Part shown: positions 8,266 to 16,587 of the stretch, piece after piece | How positions within the stretch are numbered: position 1 is the first letter of the stretch | Layout: each line of letters opens with the position of its first letter | Source: Pseudomonas abietaniphila | GTDB taxonomy: Bacteria > Pseudomonadota > Gammaproteobacteria > Pseudomonadales > Pseudomonadaceae | Assembly: GCF_900100795.1 (NCBI RefSeq) | Contig: NZ_FNCO01000002.1 | Span: 434,001-498,000, forward strand | DNA: 64,000 nt | Reading direction: 5' to 3' | The notes under the pieces: model-generated | The model's database searches: none | Told to the model about the DNA's origin: nothing | Seen by the model: only the letters and a program-made list of their open reading frames with translations | Made by a program: the position numbers and the translations under genes

Positions 8266-8811
8266 TCAGGCATGCAACGCCTGGTCGATCGCAGCCATCA
8301 AACGCGGGTCATCGGCTGCCACGTCCGGTGCGAAACGGCCGATCACCTCGCCGCCTCGGCCGATCAGAAACTTCTCGAAGTTCCACAGCACTTCCTGAGG
8401 GTCGCCGCTCTCGATGCCATAGCCTTTCAAGCGCTCGCGAAATGGCCCGTCACCGGTGGCCGATGGCTGGGCCGAAGTCAATTCGCTATAGAGCGGGTGC
8501 TTGCCCGCACCGACCACGGAGATCTTCGAGAACAGGGGGAACTGCACGTTGTAAGTCGTCGAACAGAACGACTGAATCTCGCTGTCGCTGCCTGGCTCTT
8601 GCTCCTTGAAGTTGTTGGCTGGAAAACCCAGCACCTCCAACCCCTCGCCACGCTTGTTCTCATAAAGGCTCTCGAGCCCCTCGTACTGTGGGGTCAGCCC
8701 GCACTTGGACGCCACATTGACCACCAACAGAACCTTGCCTTTGTATTGCCCAAGGTTGCCGGGAGTGCCATCGATCTGCTTCAACGGGATGTCATACAGT
8801 GAATCACTCAT
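8266..8811 (-). CDS. Glutathione peroxidase family protein (thiol peroxidase)
   Basis: 181 residues. Cys37 in NVASKCGLTPQYEGL is the peroxidatic position. The GFPANNF motif (Gln/Asn site) and WNFEKFL with the catalytic Trp are present, so the active tetrad looks intact. As in most bacterial members Cys replaces selenocysteine, and thioredoxin is the more likely reductant. It starts 48 bases after the acyl-CoA dehydrogenase stop and could be read through as the last gene of that operon. A role in coping with peroxide from flavoenzymes or P450 uncoupling is only a suggestion. Confidence 0.9.
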   Translation of the reverse strand: MSDSLYDIPLKQIDGTPGNLGQYKGKVLLVVNVASKCGLTPQYEGLESLYENKRGEGLEVLGFPANNFKEQEPGSDSEIQSFCSTTYNVQFPLFSKISVVGAGKHPLYSELTSAQPSATGDGPFRERLKGYGIESGDPQEVLWNFEKFLIGRGGEVIGRFAPDVAADDPRLMAAIDQALHA

Positions 8812-8858
8812 GCCTTTCTCCTTGAGTGGTTTTTATCGGGTGTCGTACGCGTTCCAGC

Positions 8859-9983
8859 TTAAAGCGTACGACCGATAATTTCCTTCATGATTTCCGACGT
8901 GCCGCCGTAGATCCGCGCGACCCGTGCATCGACCCACGCCCGGCTTATCTTGTATTCGCTCATGAAGCCGTAGCCGCCATGCAATTGCAGGAACTCGTCC
9001 AGCAACTTGCCCTGCATCTCCGATCCCAACAGTTTGGCCATGGCGGCAATCTCGGGGGTCAGCTCGCCTCGCATGACTTTATCCAGGCAGTCATCGACAA
9101 AGACCCTGAGCATGGTCGCCTGAGCCTTGGCTTCCGCCAGCTTGAACCGGGTGTTCTGAAAATCCAGCACGGGTTTGCCGAACACCTTGCGCTCACGGGT
9201 GTACTCGATAGTTTCTTCTAGCAAGGTATCGATCGACTGGGCGGCCCGAATCGCGATGATCAGGCGTTCCCAAGCCAGTTGGTGAGTCAGGTATTTGAAG
9301 CCCATGCCCTCCTCGCCCAGCCTGTTACCGACCGGCACGCGAACCTGATCGAAGAACAGCTCCGAAGTGTCCTGCCCCTTGAGCCCGATCTTCTCCAGCA
9401 GACGCCCCTTGGAAAAGCCCGGACGGTCTTCTTCCACACAGATCAATGTCAGCTCTTTGGCCGCAGGGTCGAGCTTGGTCGCCGTGACCATCAGCCCCGC
9501 GTTACCACCGTTTGTAATGAAGGTTTTCTGGCCGTTGACGATGTACTCGTTGCCTTCCTGGCGCAGGGACGTTCGCATCGAGCGCAGATCGCTGCCGATA
9601 CCAGGCTCGCTCATGGCAATCACACCGATCAGCTCGCCGCTGACCATGCGCGGCAGCCATTTGCGCTTCTGCTCTTCGCTGCCGTAGGCGACGATGTAAG
9701 GCGTAACGATTTCCGAATGCGTGGTGAAGCCCACCGCAGTCGCGTTCGCTCGTGCCAGTTCCTCAATCATGACCGCCGAATGGCCAAAGTCGCCGCCCGA
9801 GCCACCATATTCCTCTGGCACGGTCGAACACAGCAGGCCGGTTTCCCCAGCCTTGAGCCAAAGCTCCTTGGGGACGATGCCGTTTTTTTCCCACTCGTGC
9901 AGGTGAGGCACGATCTCCCGCTCGACGAAGCGTCGGGCCTGGTCCCTGAACATGTTGTGATCTTCACGAAAGACACGGCGCAT
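8859..9983 (-). CDS. Acyl-CoA dehydrogenase
   Basis: 374 residues with the full ACAD fold: N-terminal helical domain, beta domain (GVIAMSEPGIGSDLRSMRT, YIVNGQKTFITNGG) and C-terminal helical domain ending ARIYGGTSEIMKEIIGRTL. The start is the ATG at 9983 with GGGGAGA ahead, five codons inside the longest frame. It is FAD-dependent and would introduce an alpha-beta double bond in a CoA ester. It sits last in a set of three ACAD genes, 36 bases after the hydratase gene, with its own CA motif, so it may be translated under Crc control independently. Confidence 0.92.
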   Translation of the reverse strand: MRRVFREDHNMFRDQARRFVEREIVPHLHEWEKNGIVPKELWLKAGETGLLCSTVPEEYGGSGGDFGHSAVMIEELARANATAVGFTTHSEIVTPYIVAYGSEEQKRKWLPRMVSGELIGVIAMSEPGIGSDLRSMRTSLRQEGNEYIVNGQKTFITNGGNAGLMVTATKLDPAAKELTLICVEEDRPGFSKGRLLEKIGLKGQDTSELFFDQVRVPVGNRLGEEGMGFKYLTHQLAWERLIIAIRAAQSIDTLLEETIEYTRERKVFGKPVLDFQNTRFKLAEAKAQATMLRVFVDDCLDKVMRGELTPEIAAMAKLLGSEMQGKLLDEFLQLHGGYGFMSEYKISRAWVDARVARIYGGTSEIMKEIIGRTL

Positions 9984-10004
9984 GACTGTTCTCCCCATCC
10001 ACTC

Positions 10005-10012
10005 TTATTGTT
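10005..10012 (-). promoter_or_regulatory. CA motif (Hfq/Crc) before acyl-CoA dehydrogenase
   Basis: Sense strand AACAATAA fits AANAANAA. It lies 21 bases before the ATG at 9983 and just before the GGGGAG ribosome binding site, in the 36-base gap after the hydratase gene. Confidence 0.55.
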
Positions 10013-10018
10013 GTCTGA

Positions 10019-10819
10019 TTACTTGTCCTGATAGGAGGCCGGGCGCTTTTCAACGAACGCGGCGACCGCCTCTTCATGATCGGCCGTGTGATGAGCGATG
10101 GACTGGTACGCCGCCGACAGTTCCAGGAGCGAGTCCAGACGCATATGCTGACCTTCACGCAGCAGCCGTTTGCACAAGCGCAAGGCGTGCCCGGGGTTGC
10201 TGGCGATTCGTTTTGCTAACGCCTGCGCTTCGGACTGCAATGTTTCATGGGTGCAGACCTGCTCAACCAACCCCCAATCCAGCGCTTTAGCCGCGTCGAT
10301 GGTGTCGCCGGTGAAGGCCATCAGGCTGGCTTTAGGAATGCCGATGATTCGCGGCAACAGCCAAGCGCCTCCATCACCGGGCACGATGCCCAGGCGTACG
10401 AAGCTCTCGGCGAAGATGGCGGTCGGCGACGCAAGGCGGATGTCGCACATGCAGGCAAGGTCCAGCCCGGCACCAATGGCCGGGCCGTTCACTGCGGCGA
10501 TCACCGGAATGTCCAGCTCGTAGAGCGCCAGCGGGATGCGCTGAATCCCGTCTCGATAGGTGTCGCGCAGCTCGTAGGGAGAGCCCGCGAAGATGCCGCT
10601 GCGCTCCCGCATGTCCTTGACGTTACCCCCTGCGCAAAACGCACTGCCGTTGCCGGTCAGCACCATCACCCTTGCAGAACGGTCGCGGCGCAGTTGGGCG
10701 CACAGCTGCACGAATTCCTCTATTTGCTCGGGGGTGGTCAGCGCATTTCGCGTGTCGGGATGGTTCATGCGCACAGTCACGATGGGACCGTCGCGCTCGA
10801 TTTGCAGGAACGGGCTCAT
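10019..10819 (-). CDS. Enoyl-CoA hydratase/isomerase family protein
   Basis: 266 residues of the crotonase fold. The oxyanion-hole segments are FCAGGNVKDM and AAVNGPAIGAGLDLACMCDIRLA, followed by GIVPGDGGAWLLPRIIG. It would hydrate or isomerise an enoyl-CoA made by the adjacent dehydrogenases. The ATG at 10819 overlaps the preceding stop as ATGA, indicating coupling with the acyl-CoA dehydrogenase upstream. The exact substrate cannot be read from sequence; context suggests a CoA-linked terpenoid ring fragment. Confidence 0.9.
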   Translation of the reverse strand: MSPFLQIERDGPIVTVRMNHPDTRNALTTPEQIEEFVQLCAQLRRDRSARVMVLTGNGSAFCAGGNVKDMRERSGIFAGSPYELRDTYRDGIQRIPLALYELDIPVIAAVNGPAIGAGLDLACMCDIRLASPTAIFAESFVRLGIVPGDGGAWLLPRIIGIPKASLMAFTGDTIDAAKALDWGLVEQVCTHETLQSEAQALAKRIASNPGHALRLCKRLLREGQHMRLDSLLELSAAYQSIAHHTADHEEAVAAFVEKRPASYQDK

Positions 10820-11871
10820 GCTGATGCTCCACTGACGGAATCCTGGGTCAGCAACGGCCAGAACCCGTCGCCTCCGACCGCACAGACCTGGGCGCCGATC
10901 TGCTGGCTCCAGCGCGTCGCGGTGCCGAATTCGCCGCGCCAGGCCCACAACCTGCGGGTGTAGAGTTGCAGGGCGTATTCCTGAGTGAAACCGATGGCGC
11001 CATGGACGGCGTGAGCAATGTTTGCGCACTGGGTGGCCGCTTCGGCGGCGGACACCTTGGCAACGGCGATGGCAAACCAGTTCAACGCGCGGTCCGACTG
11101 TACGAATGCCGCTTGTGCCGCGATGTTGGCGGCGGCGGTCTGTTCGGCAAACACGGCAAGCTGTTGCTGAATCGCTTGAAACGCCCCGATCGGCTTGCCG
11201 AACTGATTGCGCTGCCCGGCGTATTCGCTGGTCATCTCGAGCAGTCGAGTCAGCGCACCTGCAATCTGTGCGCTGCGGATCAACGCGCCGCCGAGATGGA
11301 GCACCTCGCTGCTGAGCCCGTTAGGCAAAGGTGCGCTGTCCACCACTACGGCATTGTTGAAGAACAACGTGTCCCTGGGTTCGCCGGCAACGTTCAGGCT
11401 CTGCTCGATGCCTTGAGCCTGTGAACGGGCGAGAACCACCAGGCTTGGTCCGACGCCATCGTTGTCGGCGATGGCAATGACCGTCTGCACATGACGCCCC
11501 CATGGAACGTCGCGCAATACACCGCTGACCCGTCCCGCGCTCAACGTCAGTTGCGCATTGGCGGCAAAGCTCAGGCTGCCGCTCTGTGGTTCCAGACCGC
11601 AGCTACCCAACAGCCAGTTGGCCAGCAGCGCCTCGCTCAGCGGCAGCGGCACCGCGTAGCGCCCGGCAGCCCGAGCGATCACGTACAAGTCAGCCCAACC
11701 CGCATCGGCGCCGCCCAAAGATTCGGGGGCAGCAGCCAGGGTAAAACCTGAATCTTCAATGGCGTCCCACAATGTGGCGGACCATACCCCGCCCTCGCTC
11801 GCCAGTACGGTTTCACTGCCCGAGCCATCGGCCAGCAGGCGTTCGATGGTCGACTCAAATAGTTCGCGCAT
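10816..11871 (-). CDS. Acyl-CoA dehydrogenase-like protein, short divergent type
   Basis: 351 residues, shorter than usual ACADs and with weaker motifs. The C-terminal region GAIGFTQEYALQLYTRRLWAWRGEFG is that of the divergent partner subunits found next to normal ACADs in steroid and terpenoid clusters. The terminal GGT.EI..I motif of ordinary ACADs is missing. Its ATG is 2 bases after the stop of the normal ACAD upstream, so 1:1 synthesis is likely. I infer an alpha2-beta2 heteromeric enzyme, as known for steroid side-chain acyl-CoA dehydrogenases. Confidence 0.82.
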   Translation of the reverse strand: MRELFESTIERLLADGSGSETVLASEGGVWSATLWDAIEDSGFTLAAAPESLGGADAGWADLYVIARAAGRYAVPLPLSEALLANWLLGSCGLEPQSGSLSFAANAQLTLSAGRVSGVLRDVPWGRHVQTVIAIADNDGVGPSLVVLARSQAQGIEQSLNVAGEPRDTLFFNNAVVVDSAPLPNGLSSEVLHLGGALIRSAQIAGALTRLLEMTSEYAGQRNQFGKPIGAFQAIQQQLAVFAEQTAAANIAAQAAFVQSDRALNWFAIAVAKVSAAEAATQCANIAHAVHGAIGFTQEYALQLYTRRLWAWRGEFGTATRWSQQIGAQVCAVGGDGFWPLLTQDSVSGASA

Positions 11872-11873
11872 GA

Positions 11874-13022
11874 TTATCGCAACCCCAGGCCACGGGCGAT
11901 GATCCCGCGAAGAATCTCGCGGGTGCCGCCACGCAATGAGAAAGAAGGCGCCATCTGCGTCAGATAGGCCAGAACCTGTGCGTGATCGCTGCCGCCGTGT
12001 TGCCGGGGCTCGATGTCCAGCAGACGTTGGGCGAGTTCGGGAATGTCCTGCTCGAACGCGTTGCCCAGATCTTTCACACACGACGCTGCCCAGGCCGGCT
12101 GACCACCCGAAGCCAGTTGCGCAGTGACCGCCAGCGACATGTTGCGCAACGTCGCAAGCCTTGCAGCCAAGCGACCGACTTCGGCTGCTTGCAGTGCATC
12201 CGGCTGGGTCCCGATAGCGTCGATCATGGTCTTGATCAAGGCCATGGAACTCAAGAAACGCTCAGGACCGCTGCGCTCGAACGCAAGCTCGGCGGTAACC
12301 TGCTCCCAGCCCTTGCCTTCACTGCCAATCAGCGCGTCATCGGCAAGATAAACGTCGTCGAAAAACACTTCGTTGAAGTGCTCACCGCCCGCAAGATCAC
12401 GTATTGGTCTTACGGTAATGCCGGGCAACCGAAGGTCGACGATGAACTGCGACATGCCTTCATGCCGTGCGGTCTGTTTATCACCCGTACGCAACAGCGC
12501 AATCATGTAATGCGAGTGATGGGCATTGGTGGTCCAGACTTTCTGTCCGTTGACTCGCCAGCCTTCACCGTCGCGCACCGCAGTGGAACGAATCGACGCC
12601 AGGTCCGAGCCGGAACCCGGTTCGCTCATGCCAATACAGAAATAACTTTCGCCACGGCAAATGGCGGGCAAATAGCGGTCACGCTGCGCGTGCGTGCCGA
12701 ACTTGTTGATCAGCGGCCCGCTCTGCCGGTCGGCGATCCAGTGCGCCGACACCGGCGCACCCGCGGCGAGCAATTCTTCACTGACGACGTAACGGGCAAA
12801 AAAGCCGGCCTGGGTTCCGCCGTATTCCCTGGGGAGCGCCATGCCGAGCCAGCCTTTGGCGCCAAGCGCCTTGCTGAAACTCGCATCGAAGCCCATCCAC
12901 GATTGCGCGCGCAGCGCAGGAGGATAGTCGGCCAGCGTATGAGCGAGAAACTCGCGCACCTCGGCGCGCAACGCTTCAGCCTCAGCTGGAATTCCGCTGT
13001 AGGTAAATTCATTGATGGCCAT
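11874..13022 (-). CDS. Acyl-CoA dehydrogenase
   Basis: 382 residues. Standard ACAD motifs: LGMALPREYGG, CIGMSEPGSGSDLASIRSTAV, WRVNGQKVWTTNAHHSHYMI, and the C-terminal GGTREILRGIIARGL. The start at 13022 (MAINEFTY) has GAGAG ahead; the frame extends further upstream without a ribosome binding site. It is followed after 2 bases by a short divergent ACAD, which suggests a heteromeric pair. It lies 117 bases after the amidohydrolase gene of the same operon. The bulky-substrate setting is inferred from context. Confidence 0.9.
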   Translation of the reverse strand: MAINEFTYSGIPAEAEALRAEVREFLAHTLADYPPALRAQSWMGFDASFSKALGAKGWLGMALPREYGGTQAGFFARYVVSEELLAAGAPVSAHWIADRQSGPLINKFGTHAQRDRYLPAICRGESYFCIGMSEPGSGSDLASIRSTAVRDGEGWRVNGQKVWTTNAHHSHYMIALLRTGDKQTARHEGMSQFIVDLRLPGITVRPIRDLAGGEHFNEVFFDDVYLADDALIGSEGKGWEQVTAELAFERSGPERFLSSMALIKTMIDAIGTQPDALQAAEVGRLAARLATLRNMSLAVTAQLASGGQPAWAASCVKDLGNAFEQDIPELAQRLLDIEPRQHGGSDHAQVLAYLTQMAPSFSLRGGTREILRGIIARGLGLR

Positions 13023-13138
13023 GAATGCTCTCGAAGACTGGACATGCAAAAGCGGAAGAATCATCCGCATGACGAGCACAACCGCTTTGCTGCTCCCCGA
13101 CAAGTGCGTGGCTTGCCGGGGAAACAGCGCGACGGCTT

Positions 13139-14446
13139 TTACAGCGCGGTTTGCGCGTCCGCTTTTTCGAACATCGCGTTGATGTCGCCGGAGGTCACCG
13201 GCTTGCCGTCTTCACGTCCGTGATCGGCACCGCCCAGACCCAGCGCCGGCTCGATCTTGACGTGGGTGGCCTGGGCGCGCAGCGCGCCGACGGTGCAGTT
13301 CTCACGCCCAAGGATGGCGAATGGATCGTAGGAGAACTCGCGCATGGCATTGAGGTGAGTGAGCTTGTTGATCGTGTGTTCAGGCAGATGCTTGAGGCCA
13401 TCCCACGCAGTCTCCGGCGACTCCGGCCAGGTGCAGTCGGAATGCGGATAGTCGCTTTCCCACGTCACCATGTCTTCGTTCATGAAGCTCAGGTTCTGCA
13501 GACCGAACTTGTCTTCGATGAAGCAGGTGATGATGTGCTTGTGAAAGATGTCGCTCGGCATCTTCCCGCCGAAGTTGGAGTTGGTCCAGGCGTTGTGGTG
13601 ACGATGGGTGAAGTCGGCACGCTCGAGCAGGTACGGAACCCAGCCGATGCTGCCTTCGGACAGCGCCATGCGCAGATCGGGGAATTTCTTCCACATCGGC
13701 GCCCAGATCCAGTCTGCGGCAGAGTTGGCAATGGAGATCGGCATGGAGGTGATCCACGCGTCGATCGGCGAAAGGTCCGAGGCATGGTTGGCCTTGACCC
13801 CTGTCCCGATGTGGCAGCAAATCACCACCTTATTGTCGGAACAGGCTTTCCACAGCGGATCCCAGTAATCACTGTGGATCGACGGGTAACCGTGGATGGC
13901 CGGGTTATCGGACAGGGACAGAGCATGAACGCCCTGTTTCGCCATACGATTGACCTCTGCGGCGGCGGCCTGCATGTCCCACCACGGCACCAGCATCAAT
14001 GGGATAAAGCGACCTGGGGCAGCATTGCACCAGTCATGCAGGTGCCAGTCGTTGTAGGCCTGAATCGCTGCCAACGATACATCGCGATCGGCATGAACCT
14101 GAAAGCGTTGCCCGGCGAAGCCTGGGAATGTCGGGAAGCACAATGAGCCCAGCACACCGTTGGCGCTCATGTCATCGACGCGGTCCTTGATATTCCAGGT
14201 ACCACGGCGCATCTGGTCGTAACCCAATGGCTCCATGCCATATTCTTCTTTCGGACGTCCCACCACGGAGTTCAGGCCCATGTACCCAGTAGCCTGCTCT
14301 TCGAATACCCAGACATCGCGATCACCGGTCTTCACCACGTGAGGCTCGCGCCCCTTGAAGCGTAGAGGCATGTGACGGGCAAATGCGTTCGGCGGCTCGA
14401 TGGCGTGGTCGTCGACGCTGACGAGAATCAGATCATCAATTTTCAT
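13139..14446 (-). CDS. Amidohydrolase 2 family metal-dependent hydrolase (435 aa)
   Basis: A TIM-barrel amidohydrolase related to ACMSD-type decarboxylases/hydrolases. Visible metal-site candidates are SVDDHAIEPP near the N-terminus, CHIGTG, and WESDYPHSDCTWPES with the conserved Asp. It keeps the ESDYPH signature common in members from sterol and terpenoid clusters. A ring-opening or decarboxylating step on a C-C bond is likelier than amide hydrolysis. It heads the acyl-CoA dehydrogenase operon and is preceded by GAAGGGAAG, a CA motif and a copy of the 28-base element, which ties it to the dit regulon. Confidence 0.85.
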   Translation of the reverse strand: MKIDDLILVSVDDHAIEPPNAFARHMPLRFKGREPHVVKTGDRDVWVFEEQATGYMGLNSVVGRPKEEYGMEPLGYDQMRRGTWNIKDRVDDMSANGVLGSLCFPTFPGFAGQRFQVHADRDVSLAAIQAYNDWHLHDWCNAAPGRFIPLMLVPWWDMQAAAAEVNRMAKQGVHALSLSDNPAIHGYPSIHSDYWDPLWKACSDNKVVICCHIGTGVKANHASDLSPIDAWITSMPISIANSAADWIWAPMWKKFPDLRMALSEGSIGWVPYLLERADFTHRHHNAWTNSNFGGKMPSDIFHKHIITCFIEDKFGLQNLSFMNEDMVTWESDYPHSDCTWPESPETAWDGLKHLPEHTINKLTHLNAMREFSYDPFAILGRENCTVGALRAQATHVKIEPALGLGGADHGREDGKPVTSGDINAMFEKADAQTAL

Positions 14447-14471
14447 TGTTCTTCCCTTCGCAACGGGTTGT

Positions 14472-14479
14472 TTGTTGTT
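14472..14479 (-). promoter_or_regulatory. CA motif before amidohydrolase
   Basis: Sense AACAACAA (with further ACAA repeats) lies 25 bases upstream of the ATG at 14446, ahead of the GAAGGGAAG ribosome binding site. It fits AANAANAA. Confidence 0.55.
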
Positions 14480-14507
14480 GTGCCTGAATCATAGATCACA
14501 CTCAATA

Positions 14508-14535
14508 CAAATTAAACACTTTATTTGATTGTGTT
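14508..14535 (-). promoter_or_regulatory. dit-type 28-base promoter/operator element (copy 1)
   Basis: Read on the minus strand: AACACA at 1-6, GTGTT at 17-21, AATTTG at 23-28. AACAC and GTGTT form a perfect 5-bp inverted repeat over 11 bases. It lies 62 bases before the amidohydrolase start. Confidence 0.6.
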
Positions 14536-14576
14536 CATATAAATTCAGATGAAACGTAGCCCCCGGGTAAGCGCGA

Positions 14577-14608
14577 AAAGAAAAAACCCGCGCCTTCTCA
14601 GGCACGGG
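14577..14608 (-). terminator. Rho-independent terminator of the P450 gene ditQ
   Basis: Minus strand: CCCGTGCCT, loop GAGA, AGGCGCGGG (one mismatch), then TTTTTTC. It starts 31 bases after the P450 stop at 14639 and protects the divergent-looking promoter region of the next gene. Confidence 0.85.
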
Positions 14609-14638
14609 TCCGGGGTTGCGAGACGGTTGCGCAGGTTT

Positions 14639-15913
14639 TCAGTCCCAGATCACGTGGACCTCATGGGGGCCGCGCAGCTGGGCGCCAACGATCTGCGGCG
14701 CAGGCTTGGAAGGGTCGAGGCGGATGTTCGGCAACAGGTCGAGAATCGCGTTGATCGCGCAATTGATTTCAGTCTTGGCGACGAACTGACCGATGCACAT
14801 GTGCGGCCCGAAGCCGAAACCAAAGGAAGGTCGCGGCTTACGGTCGATGTCGAACCTGTGAGCGTTCTCGAAGGCGTCTTCGTCACGATTGGCCGACGAG
14901 ACGATGCACTGGACCATTGCGCCCTTGGGAATCTGTACGCCTCGAATCACCGTTTCCTGAGCTGTCTGGCGGACCTTGAACGTAGCGACTGGCTCGAAAC
15001 GCACCGCTTCGTCGATGGACTTGTTGACCAGGCTCCGGTCGTTGCGTACCCGCTCCAGCGTTTCCGGATTCTCCAGCAGGAGCGTCAACAGCGTACCGAA
15101 TGTGCGCGTCGTGGTTTCGCTGGCCGCCGGCAGCAGGGACCGAACGAAGGTGGCGATTTCATGATCGTCCAGGGAACGTCCTTCGTACTGCGCCCGGATC
15201 AGGCGGCTGATCAGGTCATCGCCCTCCGCGCCCGCCTCGCGGCGCTCGGCAACCACCACCTTGACCACGTCGTAAAGGGCCTGTGCTGCATGCATGGCAG
15301 CGCCGCGGGCTGCAGCGGCCTTCTCCGGGTCCACCTGTGGGCCGGCGAGAATGGCCAACGCCCAAGCCGCGTACTGCTCGATTTCCTCGGGCTTGTCTTC
15401 GGGAAAACCAATCAGCGCGTAAATCACCCGAATGGGGAAATACAGGCCGAAATCCATTAGATCCGCCGATTTGGCTGCCACCAGGGGTTTGATGTATTCC
15501 TCCCGGATCACACGGTCGATCTTGGTCTCCTTCCAGCGATTGACGGTCTCGGGCATGAAGACCGGCTGCAACAGATTACGGATGTTCTTGTGAGCGTCGC
15601 CGTCCATCGCAGTGAGGATCAGTCCGTCGAAAAATGCTCCCAGCCCCTCGGCGATGAACCCGCTGGTGAAGTTCTTCGCATCACGCATGACCGCCATCAC
15701 GTCGTCGTATTTGAATAAGGTGAAGGTTGGGCGGTTGGGATCCAGACCCGCAATCGACGGCACGCCAAGGCCTGCCATGAAGTTGCCTTCAAGAATCGGC
15801 GTGTTTTTGCGGGCCTCGGCATAGACAGCCTGCAAATCAACATCGCTGCCACGGTAATTGCTGGCGACGTTGGCAAATTCCTTGTTCAGATTGCTTTGCG
15901 CCTGAACGGACAT
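14639..15913 (-). CDS. ditQ: Cytochrome P450, CYP226-like (DitQ)
   Basis: 424-residue soluble bacterial P450. Heme-binding motif FGFGFGPHMCIGQ with Cys at ~372; K-helix EAVR; I-helix AASETTT, in which the usual acid-alcohol pair is Glu-Thr. In P. abietaniphila BKME-9 a P450 at this place (DitQ, CYP226) is needed for normal growth on dehydroabietic acid; oxidation at C7 is the likely chemistry. I choose the second ATG of ATGATCATG because AGGAG then sits at 7 bases. It needs a ferredoxin and reductase, available at 38.2-39.8 kb. A second P450 at 44.4 kb is a close paralogue. Confidence 0.88.
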   Translation of the reverse strand: MSVQAQSNLNKEFANVASNYRGSDVDLQAVYAEARKNTPILEGNFMAGLGVPSIAGLDPNRPTFTLFKYDDVMAVMRDAKNFTSGFIAEGLGAFFDGLILTAMDGDAHKNIRNLLQPVFMPETVNRWKETKIDRVIREEYIKPLVAAKSADLMDFGLYFPIRVIYALIGFPEDKPEEIEQYAAWALAILAGPQVDPEKAAAARGAAMHAAQALYDVVKVVVAERREAGAEGDDLISRLIRAQYEGRSLDDHEIATFVRSLLPAASETTTRTFGTLLTLLLENPETLERVRNDRSLVNKSIDEAVRFEPVATFKVRQTAQETVIRGVQIPKGAMVQCIVSSANRDEDAFENAHRFDIDRKPRPSFGFGFGPHMCIGQFVAKTEINCAINAILDLLPNIRLDPSKPAPQIVGAQLRGPHEVHVIWD

Positions 15914-15927
15914 GATCATCTCCTTTC

Positions 15928-15935
15928 TTATTGTT
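15928..15935 (-). promoter_or_regulatory. CA motif before ditQ
   Basis: Sense AACAATAA, 14 bases before the ATG at 15913, running straight into AAAGGAG. A second AACAATG lies just upstream. It fits AANAANAA. Confidence 0.55.
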
Positions 15936-16005
15936 CATTGTTGGCTGATGCACCTGGCTAACCGGCGCCGTAACGGACTGAGTCTAGGTTACAAAATATT
16001 ATCTG

Positions 16006-16026
16006 AACATAATTTGCGTATCTGAC
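16006..16026 (-). promoter_or_regulatory. Weak copy of the dit element upstream of ditQ
   Basis: AACAT and CTGAC separated by 11 bases on the plus strand; on the minus strand the core reads TCA-N13-TGT and is followed by AGATAAT, a -10-like hexamer. One core base deviates, so this copy is tentative. Confidence 0.3.
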
Positions 16027-16047
16027 TCGTTACTTTTCATTTCGATA

Positions 16048-16587
16048 TCAGTAGGCCTGCTGTACATAGGTCATACGACCGCCCGCCAGCATCAGGGCGC
16101 AGTAGAGATTCAACTCGACAATCTGTGCAGTATCGAAATAACAGCCCAGGCGTTGGAAGTGCAGATCTTTAATGGACTGGTAGTCACTGGCGAACAGATC
16201 GGCAAAGCTCAGCGCCGCACGTTCGGCGGGCGTAAAGTGGTCGCTGTCGGTGGCAATACAAGCGATATCTCGCTCATCGACCTGCTCAGACTTGCGCGCA
16301 AGCTGGCAGGCCTGGCACTGCGTCAGGCTTGCGATCTTCAAGCGCACCAGTTCGCGCAGGCGCTCATTGAGCAGACTGTCCTCATGCAGGCTTTCCATCA
16401 GTGCCAGCCAGGCCAGCGCGACCTTGGGCCGATGGGCCCAAACCTGAACCGGTCGGCTGGTACTGAGCATCCGAGAGGCCAGGCCACGCTCGATTGCCGC
16501 GCACAACTCATCAGGCAGCAGGTCCAGAGCAACCAGTGGCAAACGCGCCGAGCCATCGCTCTGATCCACAACCCGCTGCCCGCTCAC
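16048..16587 (-). CDS. ditP: Carboxymuconolactone decarboxylase/AhpD-like protein (DitP)
   Basis: 179 residues, all-helical AhpD-like fold. The core reads LVRLKIASLTQCQACQLARKS, a CxxC in the position of the AhpD/CMD active site, followed by the helix TPAERAALSFADLFA. Its GTG start overlaps the thiolase stop (GTGA), so it is coupled to ditO. DitP is the family member at this position in the cluster I remember. Decarboxylase or thiol-disulfide activity are both possible; the CxxC without the usual His two turns later leaves this open. Confidence 0.75.
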   Translation of the reverse strand: MSGQRVVDQSDGSARLPLVALDLLPDELCAAIERGLASRMLSTSRPVQVWAHRPKVALAWLALMESLHEDSLLNERLRELVRLKIASLTQCQACQLARKSEQVDERDIACIATDSDHFTPAERAALSFADLFASDYQSIKDLHFQRLGCYFDTAQIVELNLYCALMLAGGRMTYVQQAY

